Assembly (NCBI RefSeq): GCF_008831285.2
Contig: NC_045145.1
Span: forward strand, 23,000,802-23,064,801
Origin: Nymphaea colorata
Lineage: Eukaryota; Streptophyta; Magnoliopsida; Nymphaeales; Nymphaeaceae
DNA: 64,000 nt
Direction: 5' to 3'
The translations under genes and the position numbers were made by a program. Positions 25,536 to 38,130 of the stretch are shown here, piece after piece. The notes beneath the pieces are model-generated. The model saw only the letters and a program-made list of their open reading frames with translations. It was not told the DNA's origin and made no database searches. Within the stretch, counting starts at the first letter, position 1. Each line of letters begins with the position of its first letter.

Positions 25536-26463
25536 CCAAGCCTCACAAAACTTTTTGTTTTGTTTTTCTTAATTGAGGATGAGCTCCAGCTACTGAACTT
25601 TTCTAGAACACCAATAGGAGAAGTCTCAGGCACAAAATGACAACATTGGGGCTTAATCTAGGGTTTACAACTTCACTCCTTTCACATTATTATTTTGTCA
25701 CCATACCATCATTCAAGCGAGGTCCTTTGATTTAGGGTTTGGTTTCTGTCGCTTTTGAGTGGTGGTGTGATGTACCGAATACCTGTAGCTCAATAATTTA
25801 AATTTATGATGGGAACTAAAAAAAAAGTATCACAAGTTGATAACAATCTCCTTGATTGGAAAGGAACTAAAAAAAGCTTATATGTCAATGTCGAATTGGT
25901 TGTTTTTAATCGAGGGGTTCGATGAAGCCAAAACTATGGAATTTTTTCATTATTAATGAAATGGGAATTGTGTTATCAAACAAAGAATTTTTTGATTCTT
26001 CAATTATAATTCTGGTATTATGATTCTGGTATTTTGAATTTTTTTTCTCTCTCTCTTTGGAGCACAAGGCATGAAGACTTCGATTCATGAATTCTATGAG
26101 ATTAATTCCCCTTTCCAACCAAAATTCTAGATTATCAAATACAAAGAGAAACATGAATTGAAATTTTCAATCCAGTTTCAGTTTGATTGTGGAATTCTCA
26201 TTCCAAAATCAACATTTCAAGCCATCAAATGCCTCCTAAGAGTTTGGTACGTTAAAAAGCTTGATTTTTCATGAAGCAAGCACGCAACAAAGGGGTTCTA
26301 TTCTACTGCCGCTCTCAAGAGACTTAGTTTAGTTTTGAATTGCCTTTTCTCCTACCAAAAAGAAAGAGAGACCATTTTGGATATTTCTTTTTCAAGTTTA
26401 ATACTATAAAATTGAAAAAAAAAAAGAGGCTAAGGTACAATGCTTGTTGGGGTATCCTCCCTT

Positions 26464-26868
26464 GGGGCCGTTTGATGCATTGAAAATATATAATCGGAAA
26501 GAAATTTTCAGAAACTTATTTCAAGAATTGAAGAAATTGAAACAAAATTCAGATTTCCAAAACCCCTTTGTGTTTGCTGGACTTGGGTCCATGTTCTTGG
26601 AAATAAATTTGTTTGATAGGAATAAAATATGAAAAAAAAACATAATCGTTTGATTAAGCATTGCTTTGAGATACCCAACGGTTACTTTTTTCCGTCAATG
26701 AATTTTTTTTTCCACCCCTTAGGTCGGGACGGAATTTTCAAAAGAAATTTATGAAAACCAATCCACCAGTAATTTTTTCAACCCAAGTTTAATGGGCAAG
26801 ACAAATTTTTAAAAATTTGAATTTTATTTCCAATGCTACAGGAAATATCCCGTCCATCAAACGGGTCC
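26464..26868. mobile_element. Small PIF/Harbinger-like MITE
   Basis: Ends GGGGCCGTTTGATG and, reverse-complemented, GGACCCGTTTGATGG resemble the termini of the element at 15897. TTA follows the right end, but the left flank reads CTT, so the target duplication is not intact. The interior is AT-rich and non-coding. Confidence 0.5.
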
Positions 26869-29800
26869 TTATAGTTCATTAAAAAAAAGAGCCAGAGTAA
26901 TTGAGGTTATAATTGCAAATACTAAACAAGTTCAACTAATTGCAGTGTCAACTTGCTCAAGGGTCTGACACTCATGAGAATTGAACTAAGGATTGGCCAT
27001 CTGTCAGTCTATGCCAAATTCTTTTGAGTCGTTTGGCAAGTCTTAAAAAATGTAGCAGTGCATATTCATAAAACATTGTAACATAGTGTTTCTTGAATCG
27101 ATCCTAATGTTTTAATTAGATTCATATTTGTTAGTGTTGTCAAACGGCTTCCCTGGAATCTCAATTTTTTTTCTTTTACCATAGCATTTTCTGGGTGTTT
27201 TTTAAAAGCTTGAACATATAATTGAGAAAATACTAAAAATGTTTATAGATATATAACATATATCTATAATATATTAGCATAAAATACATAATGATATATG
27301 TTTATTGGCATTGAATGTGTGAACATGCCCTTCTGAACCGAATATGTGATGAACATCACATTCTTTTACCAGCTTCTTATACCACCAATGATAAACATTA
27401 AGAGAAACTTTAAAGGACTCCTCACATTTTTCATATATTCACATAGAACCATCAAGTGCTTGATAAATTACAAATAACTGCTAAATTTTATAACGCGTAT
27501 TTTTGTAAATGAAAAATATTTAAAAATATTTGAAAAAAATATCTTTACCTCAATAAAGATACTTTAAAGTAAGTTGTTTACGTACAATCCACAACTTTTT
27601 TGTTGGACTTTTCCCGCTCGCCTATTTTTAACTGCTTTAAAGTCTGACAGTCAAAAAGAAAATGTAGAGATTGAATGCGAGAGATGTGAAATCATTGAGA
27701 AATTGAATCACAATGTGATTTATGAAATTTCTTACTTGAATGAATTGTCTCTTTTGTTAAGTGAAAAATAGTCTTCTTGAGCATATTAACTTAACATTTT
27801 TCATTCATACAAACACAAGCAGTAATTTGTAATTTCTCAAACATTAGGTATTTATTTGTAAATATACTAAAAGTAGAGTACGGACAGTTTTCTGTAAAAT
27901 CAAAGAACTGTTGTTAATTTGGTAACGTGCCATCCGGACCGGGCTGGTACACACTGCATCTGCTTCCTTAGAAAACGATACGTATGCTGACACAGCTTGA
28001 AAATGTTCCTTAGTCTTTAGTTTTACGATAAGTTTATATTAATTTTTTCTTATTTTTTAAAAACAAAATTAAGTTCTCATGTCACATCCAGAATTATGCA
28101 AAGTTTCTCCAGAAAAAAATTCTGCTCGTCGAGTCTGACGTTTCACATCGTAGTTTGGAAGAAGTGTCTGCGCAACATGGCTGTTCATCAAGATATGTAT
28201 ATTTCAGTTTAGAAGACGAAGCTCTTTACGTCGTGTACTTATGTGCAGCATCATCTGTATTTGGACTGAGAGGAGGATGTGTTGCAGGGAATGAAGTCTG
28301 GCTTAAATTTAGAGTTGTTGGTAGCGAGGAAGGAAGAATTCAGATGAGACCAGATGTATAATTTCTCTCATGTGCAGGATTAAAAGGGGAGAATCTGGGG
28401 ATGCTTATTCATTTTGGGACCCTAAGACCAGCATGAACTTTGCAGGTATTTTAGCAGTAGCTTCTTTCTCAGTCAAATGTTCCTGAATGGGGACTCTCTG
28501 CAAGTGCTTAACTACTAGGACGAAGATGGAACACATACTGGGGAGTTGTTTTAATAGAAAGGAACGGTGTAATCAGCTGTTCAGATGTAGCTGAGGGTAG
28601 AAGGTAATGGATTCTCCTTCTTTTTTTCTGTATTCTGGACTATTCTAGGGTGCATAATTGTGTCTGTGGCATTCAGATTTTCTGAGACTGACTGAGGCTC
28701 ACGGCCTCCACATTGGAAACTTTTTGGAGGATTGTAATATAGTGTTGCAAATTGGTTTTGTGCAAATTTGCTTGCCTGTTCATTCTTTCTCTATTTGCCC
28801 AGCATTCTCCCGAAATAAAAGAAAAGGGGTATTATTCCTAGCAGTCCTGCGATTTGCGTGTTCTAGATTCATTCGATGATGCAAGGAGGTACACTGAAAA
28901 TGAACTAAAGATCCCTTGAAATGGCAAGAGAATTCCCAAGATATATTTGCTTGCTTTTTTGAGACATCAAGCAAATTGTGAAAAATGGAAGGGATGCGTA
29001 TGCAACATTTTTAAACTTTCAACTGTTTGCAAAAGCAATTGAAAAATATGGACAAAAGCATTGGGAAAATGTGGACATTGTTCCAAAATGCCAAAAGAGA
29101 AAAGGCTTATGAGGACATGTGAATCATTTATGCCTTCGACATGTGGACTGGATTCAAATTACAAACTAACCTGCATAGAAGATTCAGACTGTCCATGATT
29201 TTGATGTATAAAGGGTACAGATTTCGAATACCATGTTAGTAGATCTTATGCATGTTTTAATTGTAGTAACAAATGCATGAGAGGTTCATAGTTCAAACAT
29301 GAACAACGTATGCCTTACGGGCTACATCAACGACCTTGTGATGCTCGTCTCTTCTGCCTTAAATCTACAGACTTCCAATTACATTAATTGCACATACTGA
29401 CAGACTAAAATTAATGATCATATTATGTTGCCTAAAACGCTGCCATGGGTTGATGAATGTCTAAAGGCAATGTCGCACACAATGGAACATCGAATTTCAT
29501 TGAAGAACTTTTCAGTAAGGGATAGGCAGCGCATTCTCTTCCTATCTTCCTGCTGAACAGATTGTGCATATGACTGATCTGCCCGGCCCTTTGCGTTAAA
29601 GGAGCCTTAAGTTTCTTCGTGATCTTCAATTTGTCTACTATCTTTTAGATATGCTGCGGTCACCAGTCGCCGCTCATAGCACCCTCAACTTGACAACTAT
29701 TGCAGTTGCATGTTTAAAGTGCAACTCTGTTCTGCTATTAACCTAGTTCAATATGCAGTTAGATTTCTGTCAGGTAGCTGGAAGAACTGACTTTTGGGAA

Positions 29801-31366
29801 TTGACAGTACACACAAAGAATTGTATATGAAGCCTTTTTCATGATCATAAATAGGTTGAGAGCAAAACCCAAGTTAATCTGAAGGTCACACAATGAAAAA
29901 TGGGATGTTGATGAACCTTGGAAGGACGAAAACCTTGCAATTCGAGCAAAGTTACTTCTGACCAATCATACCAAGCTAACATTCTGCCTCGAAATCATGA
30001 GGTTGGCAGTTGATCTTTCAATCAGGATCCCTATGATTCAGAAAGACCTAAACCCATAATTCAAGCCAAGGTTATCTCTCTTACAACCATCTCTAATGTC
30101 AAGAAACTGTTGCAGAACCTGAACATTTAGATGCAGTTCTGTCCAAATATTAAATTATTAAACATCTTAGTCCGATGAATTGGAATGGTGTTCATATTAT
30201 ATGCCCCACGTTGGAGATGACTCTCCACAAGTGATTCCATTCAGATTGACACATGGATAATAAAATAATAGTATACTCAAGCTGGTAAATAAATAAACTC
30301 AACAGACATGTTCTTTGAGAATGCGAGCGGCCAACTATAACCATTTTTATTTCAATTCTCCATCTATTATGAGAAGTAATCGTAATTGTAGCATGGTGGT
30401 AGTGGTGGTAGCTGCAGCAACGGTAAGAACAGGGGAACGAAAAGCACCACCATATTCTTGAGAAAGAATAAAACCGGTGGTATTGAGAAACCCATAAACA
30501 AAGAAAAATGAAAGATACTGACCAAATGATCTGAGAAAGTAGTTTACACAAAGTCTATTTAGAAAAGGAAAATACACGACAATGGCTTTAGGAATTGATA
30601 GAAGCTCCTAAGAAATGGCAAAATGGCAAAAGTATAAAATGTGAACCAAGGAACCAAATATGCTTAACAAACCTGATAAAATGAAAAGCTCTTTTGCCAC
30701 AGAATATGTGTTACAACACTAACACTTAGCTTCAGTCTAGTCCAGAATCCAGATAATTAGTTTACCTATGCATCTAATGAATCAGACATAGCCTAAGAGA
30801 TTACAATAAAACAAATTAGCATCAGCAGCACTGCTAAATAAGTTCATCCCTGAGCCAGCTGAATGTTTATATTTCACCAGATTTCTCCAGCTGTTCTCTG
30901 TCTCACAGCATAAAGTACGGTGTCAATCGACTCTGACAAGGTTCGAGATTTTTTACGTGTAAGAAAAAATATAGTCGTATATAACAATTTCGTCCGAACT
31001 TTCAACAGAAGCAAAGATGGTTTAATGCCACCATATTAAAGAAAACAGAGAAAAAACACGTATAACCAGTCAATAAACAGAAGACATCTCCTAAAAACTC
31101 AAATAAACTGCACTCTTCTGTCTTCATTTAGTATCTCATCATGTATTCACTGCCCTGTTCACATTGGCTTATCAGAACCTGAAAATACCAAGCCTGTTGA
31201 AGAAGCCCCCGAGTAACAACCCGTAAGAGAAGCAAAATCAAAGTAACAATTTGGGCCAATCACTGTTAAGAATAACAAAGATATCTACTTTTCTTGAGAT
31301 CAAATACACGAAAAGTAGAGTAGATCCACCATCCCTGCCATCATAAAGAGACTACACACAGTAGAT

Positions 31367-31978
31367 TCAGGAATTAGGAGCAGAAACCATTTCATTAACT
31401 GTTGAAACCTGAGGAGTGGAGCCAACAATAGGAGAACCAGTCAAAGGAGCCACAGCCAAAGAAGATGGGTCTGGGCTCACCGGAATCCCAATTGCAATAG
31501 GTTGAGCAGTTCCCAGTTCATCAGCCACACTCACAGGACCTCTGCCACTTCCCAATTCCAAATCATCGACTGCCTTCAAGAGGGTGCACGACCGGCATAT
31601 GGGACAAAATGGCGTCTTGAGCAGCCATAAGTCGACACACTCAGCATGGAAACTATGTTTGCAAAGAGGCAACAATCTACATTTATCACCCGTCTCGAAA
31701 CTTTCCAAGCAGACAGCACAAGGAACAGGGCTACCCTTCTCCCCCACACATCCATAGTGAAAGCAAGGAAGCCTCTCTAGCTCATCTTTGCTCATTCCAT
31801 CACGCACACCAATGTTCCTGTCTGCCCCTATATTGCTAAGCCCTCTCCTAATAGCCCTACCCACAACACAGATATGTATGAACACCAAAACCCCAATACC
31901 AATGAACAGCAAAATGATAGAAATGATGATTGCCATGACCATTACCTGTGTGGCAATCCCTACAATCCTCTTATTCAT
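31367..31978 (-). CDS. ATL-family RING-H2 finger E3 ubiquitin ligase
   Basis: An intronless ORF of 203 codons with an ATG start. It has a hydrophobic N-terminal membrane segment (residues about 8-38), a basic stop, and the conserved pre-RING stretch GMSKDELERLPCF in place of the usual GLD motif. The RING-H2 domain spans residues 87-128 with C-x2-C-x15-C-x1-H-x2-H-x2-C-x10-C-x2-C spacing (PCAVCL, LCKHSFHAEC, FCPIC). The C-terminal tail is Pro/Ser/Val-rich and disordered. ATL proteins are membrane-anchored E3 ligases, often fast stress-response genes. The leader may hold a short intron: a GTAAG donor near 32133 and a CCACAG acceptor near 32063, both on the minus strand. The exact ATL member cannot be told. 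Confidence 0.92.
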   Translation of the reverse strand: MNKRIVGIATQVMVMAIIISIILLFIGIGVLVFIHICVVGRAIRRGLSNIGADRNIGVRDGMSKDELERLPCFHYGCVGEKGSPVPCAVCLESFETGDKCRLLPLCKHSFHAECVDLWLLKTPFCPICRSCTLLKAVDDLELGSGRGPVSVADELGTAQPIAIGIPVSPDPSSLAVAPLTGSPIVGSTPQVSTVNEMVSAPNS

Positions 31979-33937
31979 CCCACCCCTTCTGAAGTCTAGA
32001 CCGCCGATGTTTCATTAAGAGCAAGCAGCAGCAGCATTAGAAGAAGTAGAACCCTTACACTGTGGTTGGATGGATGGAAAGGAAAGGAAAACAATAAAAG
32101 GAAGAGAAAGCAGAAGAAAATAAGTAGAACTTACCACAGTCAGATTAGTTTGATGGGGATACGTGAAATTCTAGGTTAGAAAGATAAGAGATGGAACATC
32201 AGCACATGGGGACTGGGGAGTGCAGGAAATCAGAAAATGCACGACAGAAGGACTCTACAGATTAAGAATTTTGCACTGTTATTTGTCGCCGATAGGCGGT
32301 GGTTTCTCTCGAGTCTCAATAGTGGAGTAGGTACAGAAAACTTCAAAGGAGGACGAAAACAAAGAGACAAGATTGCTATCATCGGTGCATGCGGGTATCA
32401 GAACAAAGTTGCGATACGCAACAGATATTGGCATGGATGGTCAGGATTGGGCCGATTGGAATTTCGCCCTCCCTCCACCCTTTACGTCCTTTCCGCAGAT
32501 TCCTGGACCAACCAACTGCTCTTTGCTTGACTTGTACACAGGCCACGGATTCCATATTTCCTGGTGTACAACTTGATCTGCATCTGTAGAATATATACGG
32601 CAGATAAAAAGATTATGTAACCAATTGGTGGTAGAACGTGCAACAACATCCAGGTAATACGAGAAGTTCATGTGCAATAAAATTAAACTACAGAGTGGTG
32701 TTGATTCCTCGGAGCGCCCCCAGTAAAAAAACAGAGCCTATGTACAATAAAAATGAAGGGACGCGATGTGGCGTTATTAATTATCATGTTGTATTTCCGA
32801 TGCGAACTGGTCGGATCCACGATGACTGAAATAAATTGGAGGTTGGGTCCAAATAGCACTAAATAGTGGAGGAGATGACGAAAGTTGAATATCGCGTCCG
32901 ACTCAGTTGCAACTTAGATTCTCACTAGCACTAAAGGTAGATTATATTGCAAGGATAAGATTGTCTAACCATCTTTCCTCCATTTGTTTGTATTTTCTAC
33001 ACAGTATGAGGTCCAGTATGGACTTTGATCAGATACCTTAAGTTGAAGTAATTAATGGATTAGAGTTGCATTTGTGGAGCTTCTAGTGCAAGTGACAGAA
33101 GCACAGTTGAAAAATAGGTGGAAATCTACATTGAACATTCAAATTCCTGAAGTAATTAGCCAGGTTTAATAAACTTTCCTTGGGTGGTACTTCGATAAAT
33201 TCACCACCACCTATTGAATTTACTCATGATGTTCAATTTGAGATCTTTTCCAGATACACCAGATAAGGAGCTGAAAAATGGTGATATGACAAGATGGATG
33301 ATTTTGGACTTAAGCTCATGAGAGGACCGTCTCCCAAATTCAGATTCAACGTTAAGGGTGGACAAGTGATGAATAGATGATTGGAAGTTTCCTGATTCCT
33401 TTGCATGAGGGCACATCAAAGCCAAGCAGACACCCATTTACTGGAAATGATCCCAAGTCTTCAGTTCCTCTTTCAATGCCTGCAGCACAGTTGAAATTTA
33501 CTGCACCTGAACTGAGTCTTCTTCTATCTGTTCATATTTAATAAAGGTTTAGTGGAAAATGATTCACCTCCATCCTGAAAAGGCCTGTCTTCGTTATAAG
33601 GGTTCCAGCCGTTTTGATTTATATCACAGGTGCAAGTGCGGGTGCAGGATTTGTCGACACATACATAGGTGCGGGTGCTGGTATGCCAATATATACGAAC
33701 AACAATTAAAAATTGGCAAGCTGTGATTCTATCAATGATTCGATGAAAAAGAAAGCAAATTTAGTCAATTGAGCACTTAGGCTCCAAGCATTAACCCATC
33801 ACTTAAGCTCCTCCACAAAAAGGATCTCAAACCAAAGCATTAAGAAAAATATGTGGGATCTTCTTGGTTTTCCACTGCCAAAAGATCGTCTCCTTCAATG
33901 TCTTCTCTGTCACCAAGGATCAGGCCAAGGATACTAC

Positions 33938-34132
33938 CAGGGGTGGAGCAAGGATTTTTTTTAGGAACGAGCCAAACAGTCCAATATTGAATCCGGGTAT
34001 GGCCAAACTGAACTTGAATCTAAAAAATACATTGCACAACTAAAACTTTTTAATTTTTTCAATGTATTTTTTTTTTCAAATAATTGGGGTGGGGCCATGG
34101 CCTAGGTGGCCCACCCCCTCCCTCCGCCCCTG
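33938..34132. mobile_element. hAT-like MITE, CAGGGGCGGAG family, copy 1
   Basis: A 195-bp element with termini CAGGGGTGGAG and CTCCGCCCCTG. Flanking octamers GATACTAC (33930-33937) and AATACTAC (34133-34140) match at 7 of 8, as expected for a hAT target-site duplication. The interior matches the copy at 48773 in reverse complement (for example CAAACAGTCCAAT and AATACATTGCACAACTA). Confidence 0.88.
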
Positions 34133-34422
34133 AATACTACAATTAGGACGGTAAATGAGGGGCACATGTTGGTGAGATTTATATTTTTCAAGGTTCAATC
34201 GGCCTTTAACAAGCTAACTGCGGCTCAGGCTCTCAAAGAATTCAAGGTAAAAAACCATGTTTAAACTGGCTTAGCTAAACAAGAAGTGCACCATTGAAAA
34301 TCAAACCTGGAAGTTGTGAAATTATGATTGTGGAGTAACTGAGATCCTAACTGCTATAGAATATGATAACCGATATCATTCTTTGTTTCTCTCTTGGAAA
34401 TGCAAAAGGAAGGCAGTCAAAG

Positions 34423-34966
34423 TAGGGCAACACAACGAGCAGAGCCAACTCGGGCTCGACTCGAACTCCCTTAAAAAAACTCGGCTTGTAGTCGACTCGT
34501 TTATAAACGAGTCGAGTTCAAGCTTATAAAAATAATCGAAACGATAAATGAGTCGAGTTTGAGTTTCAGAAACTCAACTCGTTTATAATCTACTCGACTC
34601 GCAAACTGGTATTCTATATAATATTATCAAAACCGGTTCACTGAATCACCAGTTTTAACTTTTAGGGCAAATACAAATTTCCACAAATTACACGAGTTAA
34701 ACGAGTTACATGAGTTAACACTTACACGAGTTGATGCTTACATGAGTTAACACTAAAGAGATAACACTAAACGAGTTAAACGAGTCTAGTTCGAGCTCCA
34801 TTTTGTGTTAATTGAGTCGACCTCGAGCTTGCCATAAGGAGCTCGACTCAATTTCGAGCCAAGCTCAAGCTTGAGTTTTTTGAGCCGAGTCGAGTTCTAG
34901 TTTTTTGAGCTGAGTTGAGCTCGAGCTGACCAAGTTTGGGCTCAACTCAGCTGGTGTGCAGTCCTA
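34423..34966. mobile_element. hAT-like MITE, TAGGGCTGCACA family, copy 1
   Basis: A 544-bp element with termini TAGGGCAACACAACGAGC and, reverse-complemented, TAGGACTGCACACCAGC. It is flanked by a perfect 8-bp duplication AGTCAAAG (34415-34422 and 34967-34974). The interior is crowded with CTCGACTCG/CGAGTCGAG subterminal words and ACACGAGTTAA repeats. No coding potential. Confidence 0.92.
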
Positions 34967-35442
34967 AGTCAAAGTGTAGAGAGATAAATCAAAACGGCAA
35001 GGGTTTAAGGGACAAACTTGATTTCATCGAGGACTTCGTTAATCTTGTTAAATACTTTGAATGGTAGTATTAATGCACAAAATTTTTGTACACCAGTATG
35101 GTTAATGATGAAAACACCTTTGGTTAATAAAAAAGTGAACTTTTTTTAGGGATAAAAAAGGAAAACGAAAAAAGATTTAAGATTAAAAAAGACAATTTTT
35201 TAAATAACTTTTAAAATATCCCCACTCCCTACCCATTTTTGTTGGTGTACATATGTTGTGTGCACTGAACGGCTAGCTTGCACAACAAGTGGAGCAACTC
35301 AAGCTTGTCTCATTTTCTTAAATGAGTTGAGTTACTCAACCTTGACTCATTGATTAGATGAGTTGAGTTTGTGCCAATGGTGAGCTTGTACTAAGATGTA
35401 TGTTTACATTCACAACCTGTGACTTAATCTAAACTATTTTTT

Positions 35443-35444
<2 letters not shown>

Positions 35445-35485
<41 letters not shown>

Positions 35486-35493
35486 ATATATAT
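35445..35493. repeat. (AT)n microsatellite
   Basis: About 49 bp of AT repeats with one phase break. Confidence 0.95.
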
Positions 35494-36112
35494 TGAGACA
35501 ATAAAATGAAAATGTATAACAAAATTTGGGAACAAGAAATCCTCTACATACAAGAATAAACTGAAAAAACAAAATAAAAAGAACGAAATATACAAAACAA
35601 CAACACAACAAAGAAAGAGAGGAGAGGGAAAGGGATAAGTAGATACTAGGCTTCAATATGCCAAACGTTAGGACATTTGATTTTAAGATTAGACATCTTT
35701 TCGACAAAAAAAAAAAAAAAGTCATAGCACTTGCCTTGAATCAAACAGCTCTTAGAAATGAAATTGATTGGAAAAAGGAATTTAAATTGTTGAAACTACC
35801 CAATTGCATGTCTCCTGAAAAATAATGCAAGTTAATCTTTACATATATGGAAGGGCAAACTGAGTTGAGCGGCTACAATAAAAGTTTTCCAGAGACAAAT
35901 GTCTTGGGTTCAATCTCTAGCCAGGCAGTATCAAGTAGCTGAACTATACTAATCATAAAGTATGGATGTAAAGATAAAATAGGTCAACTACTTAAGCTGC
36001 CTCTTGTATCATCTCTTACCATGTCAACTTGATAGAACAGTGACAATAAGCTATATTGTGTATTGGACATAGGCGCACACAAATTACTTAATTACTTATT
36101 AGCATCTCATAG

Positions 36113-36330
36113 CTATTTACTGGCAAAATCCAGTTCAAAATTCGGACTCGGATTTAGATATAAATATAAAAATCGGATTCGGATCGGATTTTGGATTGTA
36201 AAATCGGATTTTTGATTTGGATTTGGATATGACTTTTTTTTATTCGATTTCGAATATAAATATGTGAATATCCGAAAACGGATATGATTAAGGATATATC
36301 TGATCCAAATCCGATCTGTTGACATCCCTA
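36113..36330 (-). repeat. GGATTCGAAT-type dispersed repeat, copy 3
   Basis: In reverse complement it begins TAGGGATGTCAACAGATCGG, the clearest terminus of this family, and continues with GATATATCCTTAATCATATC as in the copy at 15131. The other end appears truncated. Confidence 0.75.
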
Positions 36331-38130
36331 TCCACCACTAGTATATAAGGATAGTTATCGATTATAATATATATCTAATCCACATGTGAAATATCATTTA
36401 GGGACTTCAAGAAGATTTGTTCACACGGTTTTTTATCGAGGATTAAATGTCGCTTACGTATGGCTTGATTAACGCTATATTAATAAAGATTATACTCGAA
36501 ACTTTAGTTAATCAACTGTATTGGGGGCGTAGGAAATACATATTTTACTTGGATTAATTGTGTCACTACCTTGTATTATTCTGAATAATGAAGGTTCATT
36601 TATTATTCCCATCAGCCACCTTGAGGGATGAGGGCAATCTTATGTATAGAAATAAGTCACATTATGACCAAATATGAGGCTGACATTGAATGCATGCATC
36701 TCTTGACATGTTCTATGGTAGAGACAGATAATCGGAAATATAGTATTTTTGACAAGGTCCCAATCATGCATTTATTTACCCATCATTTTCAAGCGTTGCG
36801 TGGACAAAAAAAAATAGTTAAGAGGTGAATCATCAATTAATAATAACTCCACGCGAAGCATCAGTGACATATATTGTCTACATCAGCAACAGGATTACAT
36901 ACTTTTTTATGGTGAAAAAAATCTCTCTCAGTGTTCGCTATGTCGGTTTGACATGTATGTATGGTCACATTCACAACAATATATTATAAAATGTCCCCAA
37001 AAGAAAAAAGCAAAAAGGGTCGTGTACACTTGCGGAGACACATGCCAGCTTGTATCAACAGCGAAAGTTATAGAAATTTTTGGATTTGGATGGAAGGTCA
37101 AACTATAGTTTCAAAATTTTAACAAAGATCGAAATATAAATTTATTACTATAAACTAAACTAATTTTTTTGAAAATTACATGTAAAGTTTTTAAATTAAT
37201 AGCTGGACCCTCGAACTTGGCCTCTGACTTGTATAGGCAGCTGTCGGATGGTTCTACGAAATGTATTTATTTATAAAATAGTGCTCGCCCAACTATTTGC
37301 TTTGTTTATGCCCAGCTATCAATCATTATATGTATATTTACAGGTCTAATTTTTTTTTTTTTTGAGTTAGTGCTCCTCAGTCAAAAGTTTCTAGCTACTC
37401 TATTTCGAAGTCATGTAGCCCCTCTTAAATGTTTAGAACTCAACATCCCAGGTCAGGGAACATATGCTCTTTTTAGGACCCAAGCGCGAGCACACACACA
37501 TACACACAAACACACATGATAAATAAATCTTGGTTTGAAGGAGGCCAAAACTTTGTTGGAAGCCGGTTGGATGTTCAAAAATGTTTGAAAAGAAGCATTG
37601 ATAGTAATTAAAAACAATGCCTTAACATGGTTTTTTGCCCCATCCAGTGGGCCTATGAAGTATTGGTTTACAGTTTGAACTTGTAAGATGTGATTACAAT
37701 TGCAAATGCAATTCCCAAGCAATCCATAAAGCGGGTTGAGTTGTAATGAGCTCATATATAGACCTATCTCTTTATTTAAAAGGGCAAGCATGACAAGGAC
37801 ATAAAGTGAAAGATACAATTCACCATGTAAGAAGGAGAGAGAGAGAAGGGAGGGTGCAACTAGGACTCCGACCATCCTAAAAACCTGACCTATCAACACC
37901 AAGCCGAGTGTGATGCCCACAGGAATCGAATCTGAGATGTGCTGTTCAGTCCAATCAATTATTCTACATTATAATCCAAGGAAAGTTAAGGGCCTTTTGA
38001 GAAGTTTATTCGAAAACAAACAATACAGAGGCATCATCGCTTTAGTAATACTAGTATCCACTTATAATAGAGTTCCAAATACACATTATTTGTATCCACA
38101 CATTTTCCCCATTGAGATAGTCCTTGGAGT

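Larger units (their letters stand above)
23930..31366. other. Long intergenic stretch, no gene recognised
   Basis: AT-rich DNA. It holds a GGATTCGAAT-type repeat copy (25090-25535), a Harbinger-like element (26464-26868) and scattered short ORFs without recognisable domains, including one over 28155-28361 that starts at TTG. A patch at 29265-29335 resembles the tRNA-like patch near 4985. Confidence 0.5.
32140..38130. other. Intergenic stretch between the ATL and HD-Zip genes
   Basis: No gene recognised. It holds two hAT-like MITEs (33938-34132, 34423-34966), an (AT)n run (35445-35493) and a GGATTCGAAT repeat (about 36113-36330). The 155-codon minus-strand ORF at 37453-37920 lacks an ATG and has no family resemblance. 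Confidence 0.5.

Noticed and set aside
37453-37920. 155-codon minus-strand ORF
   Set aside because: It begins at GTG, not ATG, has no family resemblance, and includes a translated CA microsatellite (VCLCVCVC).
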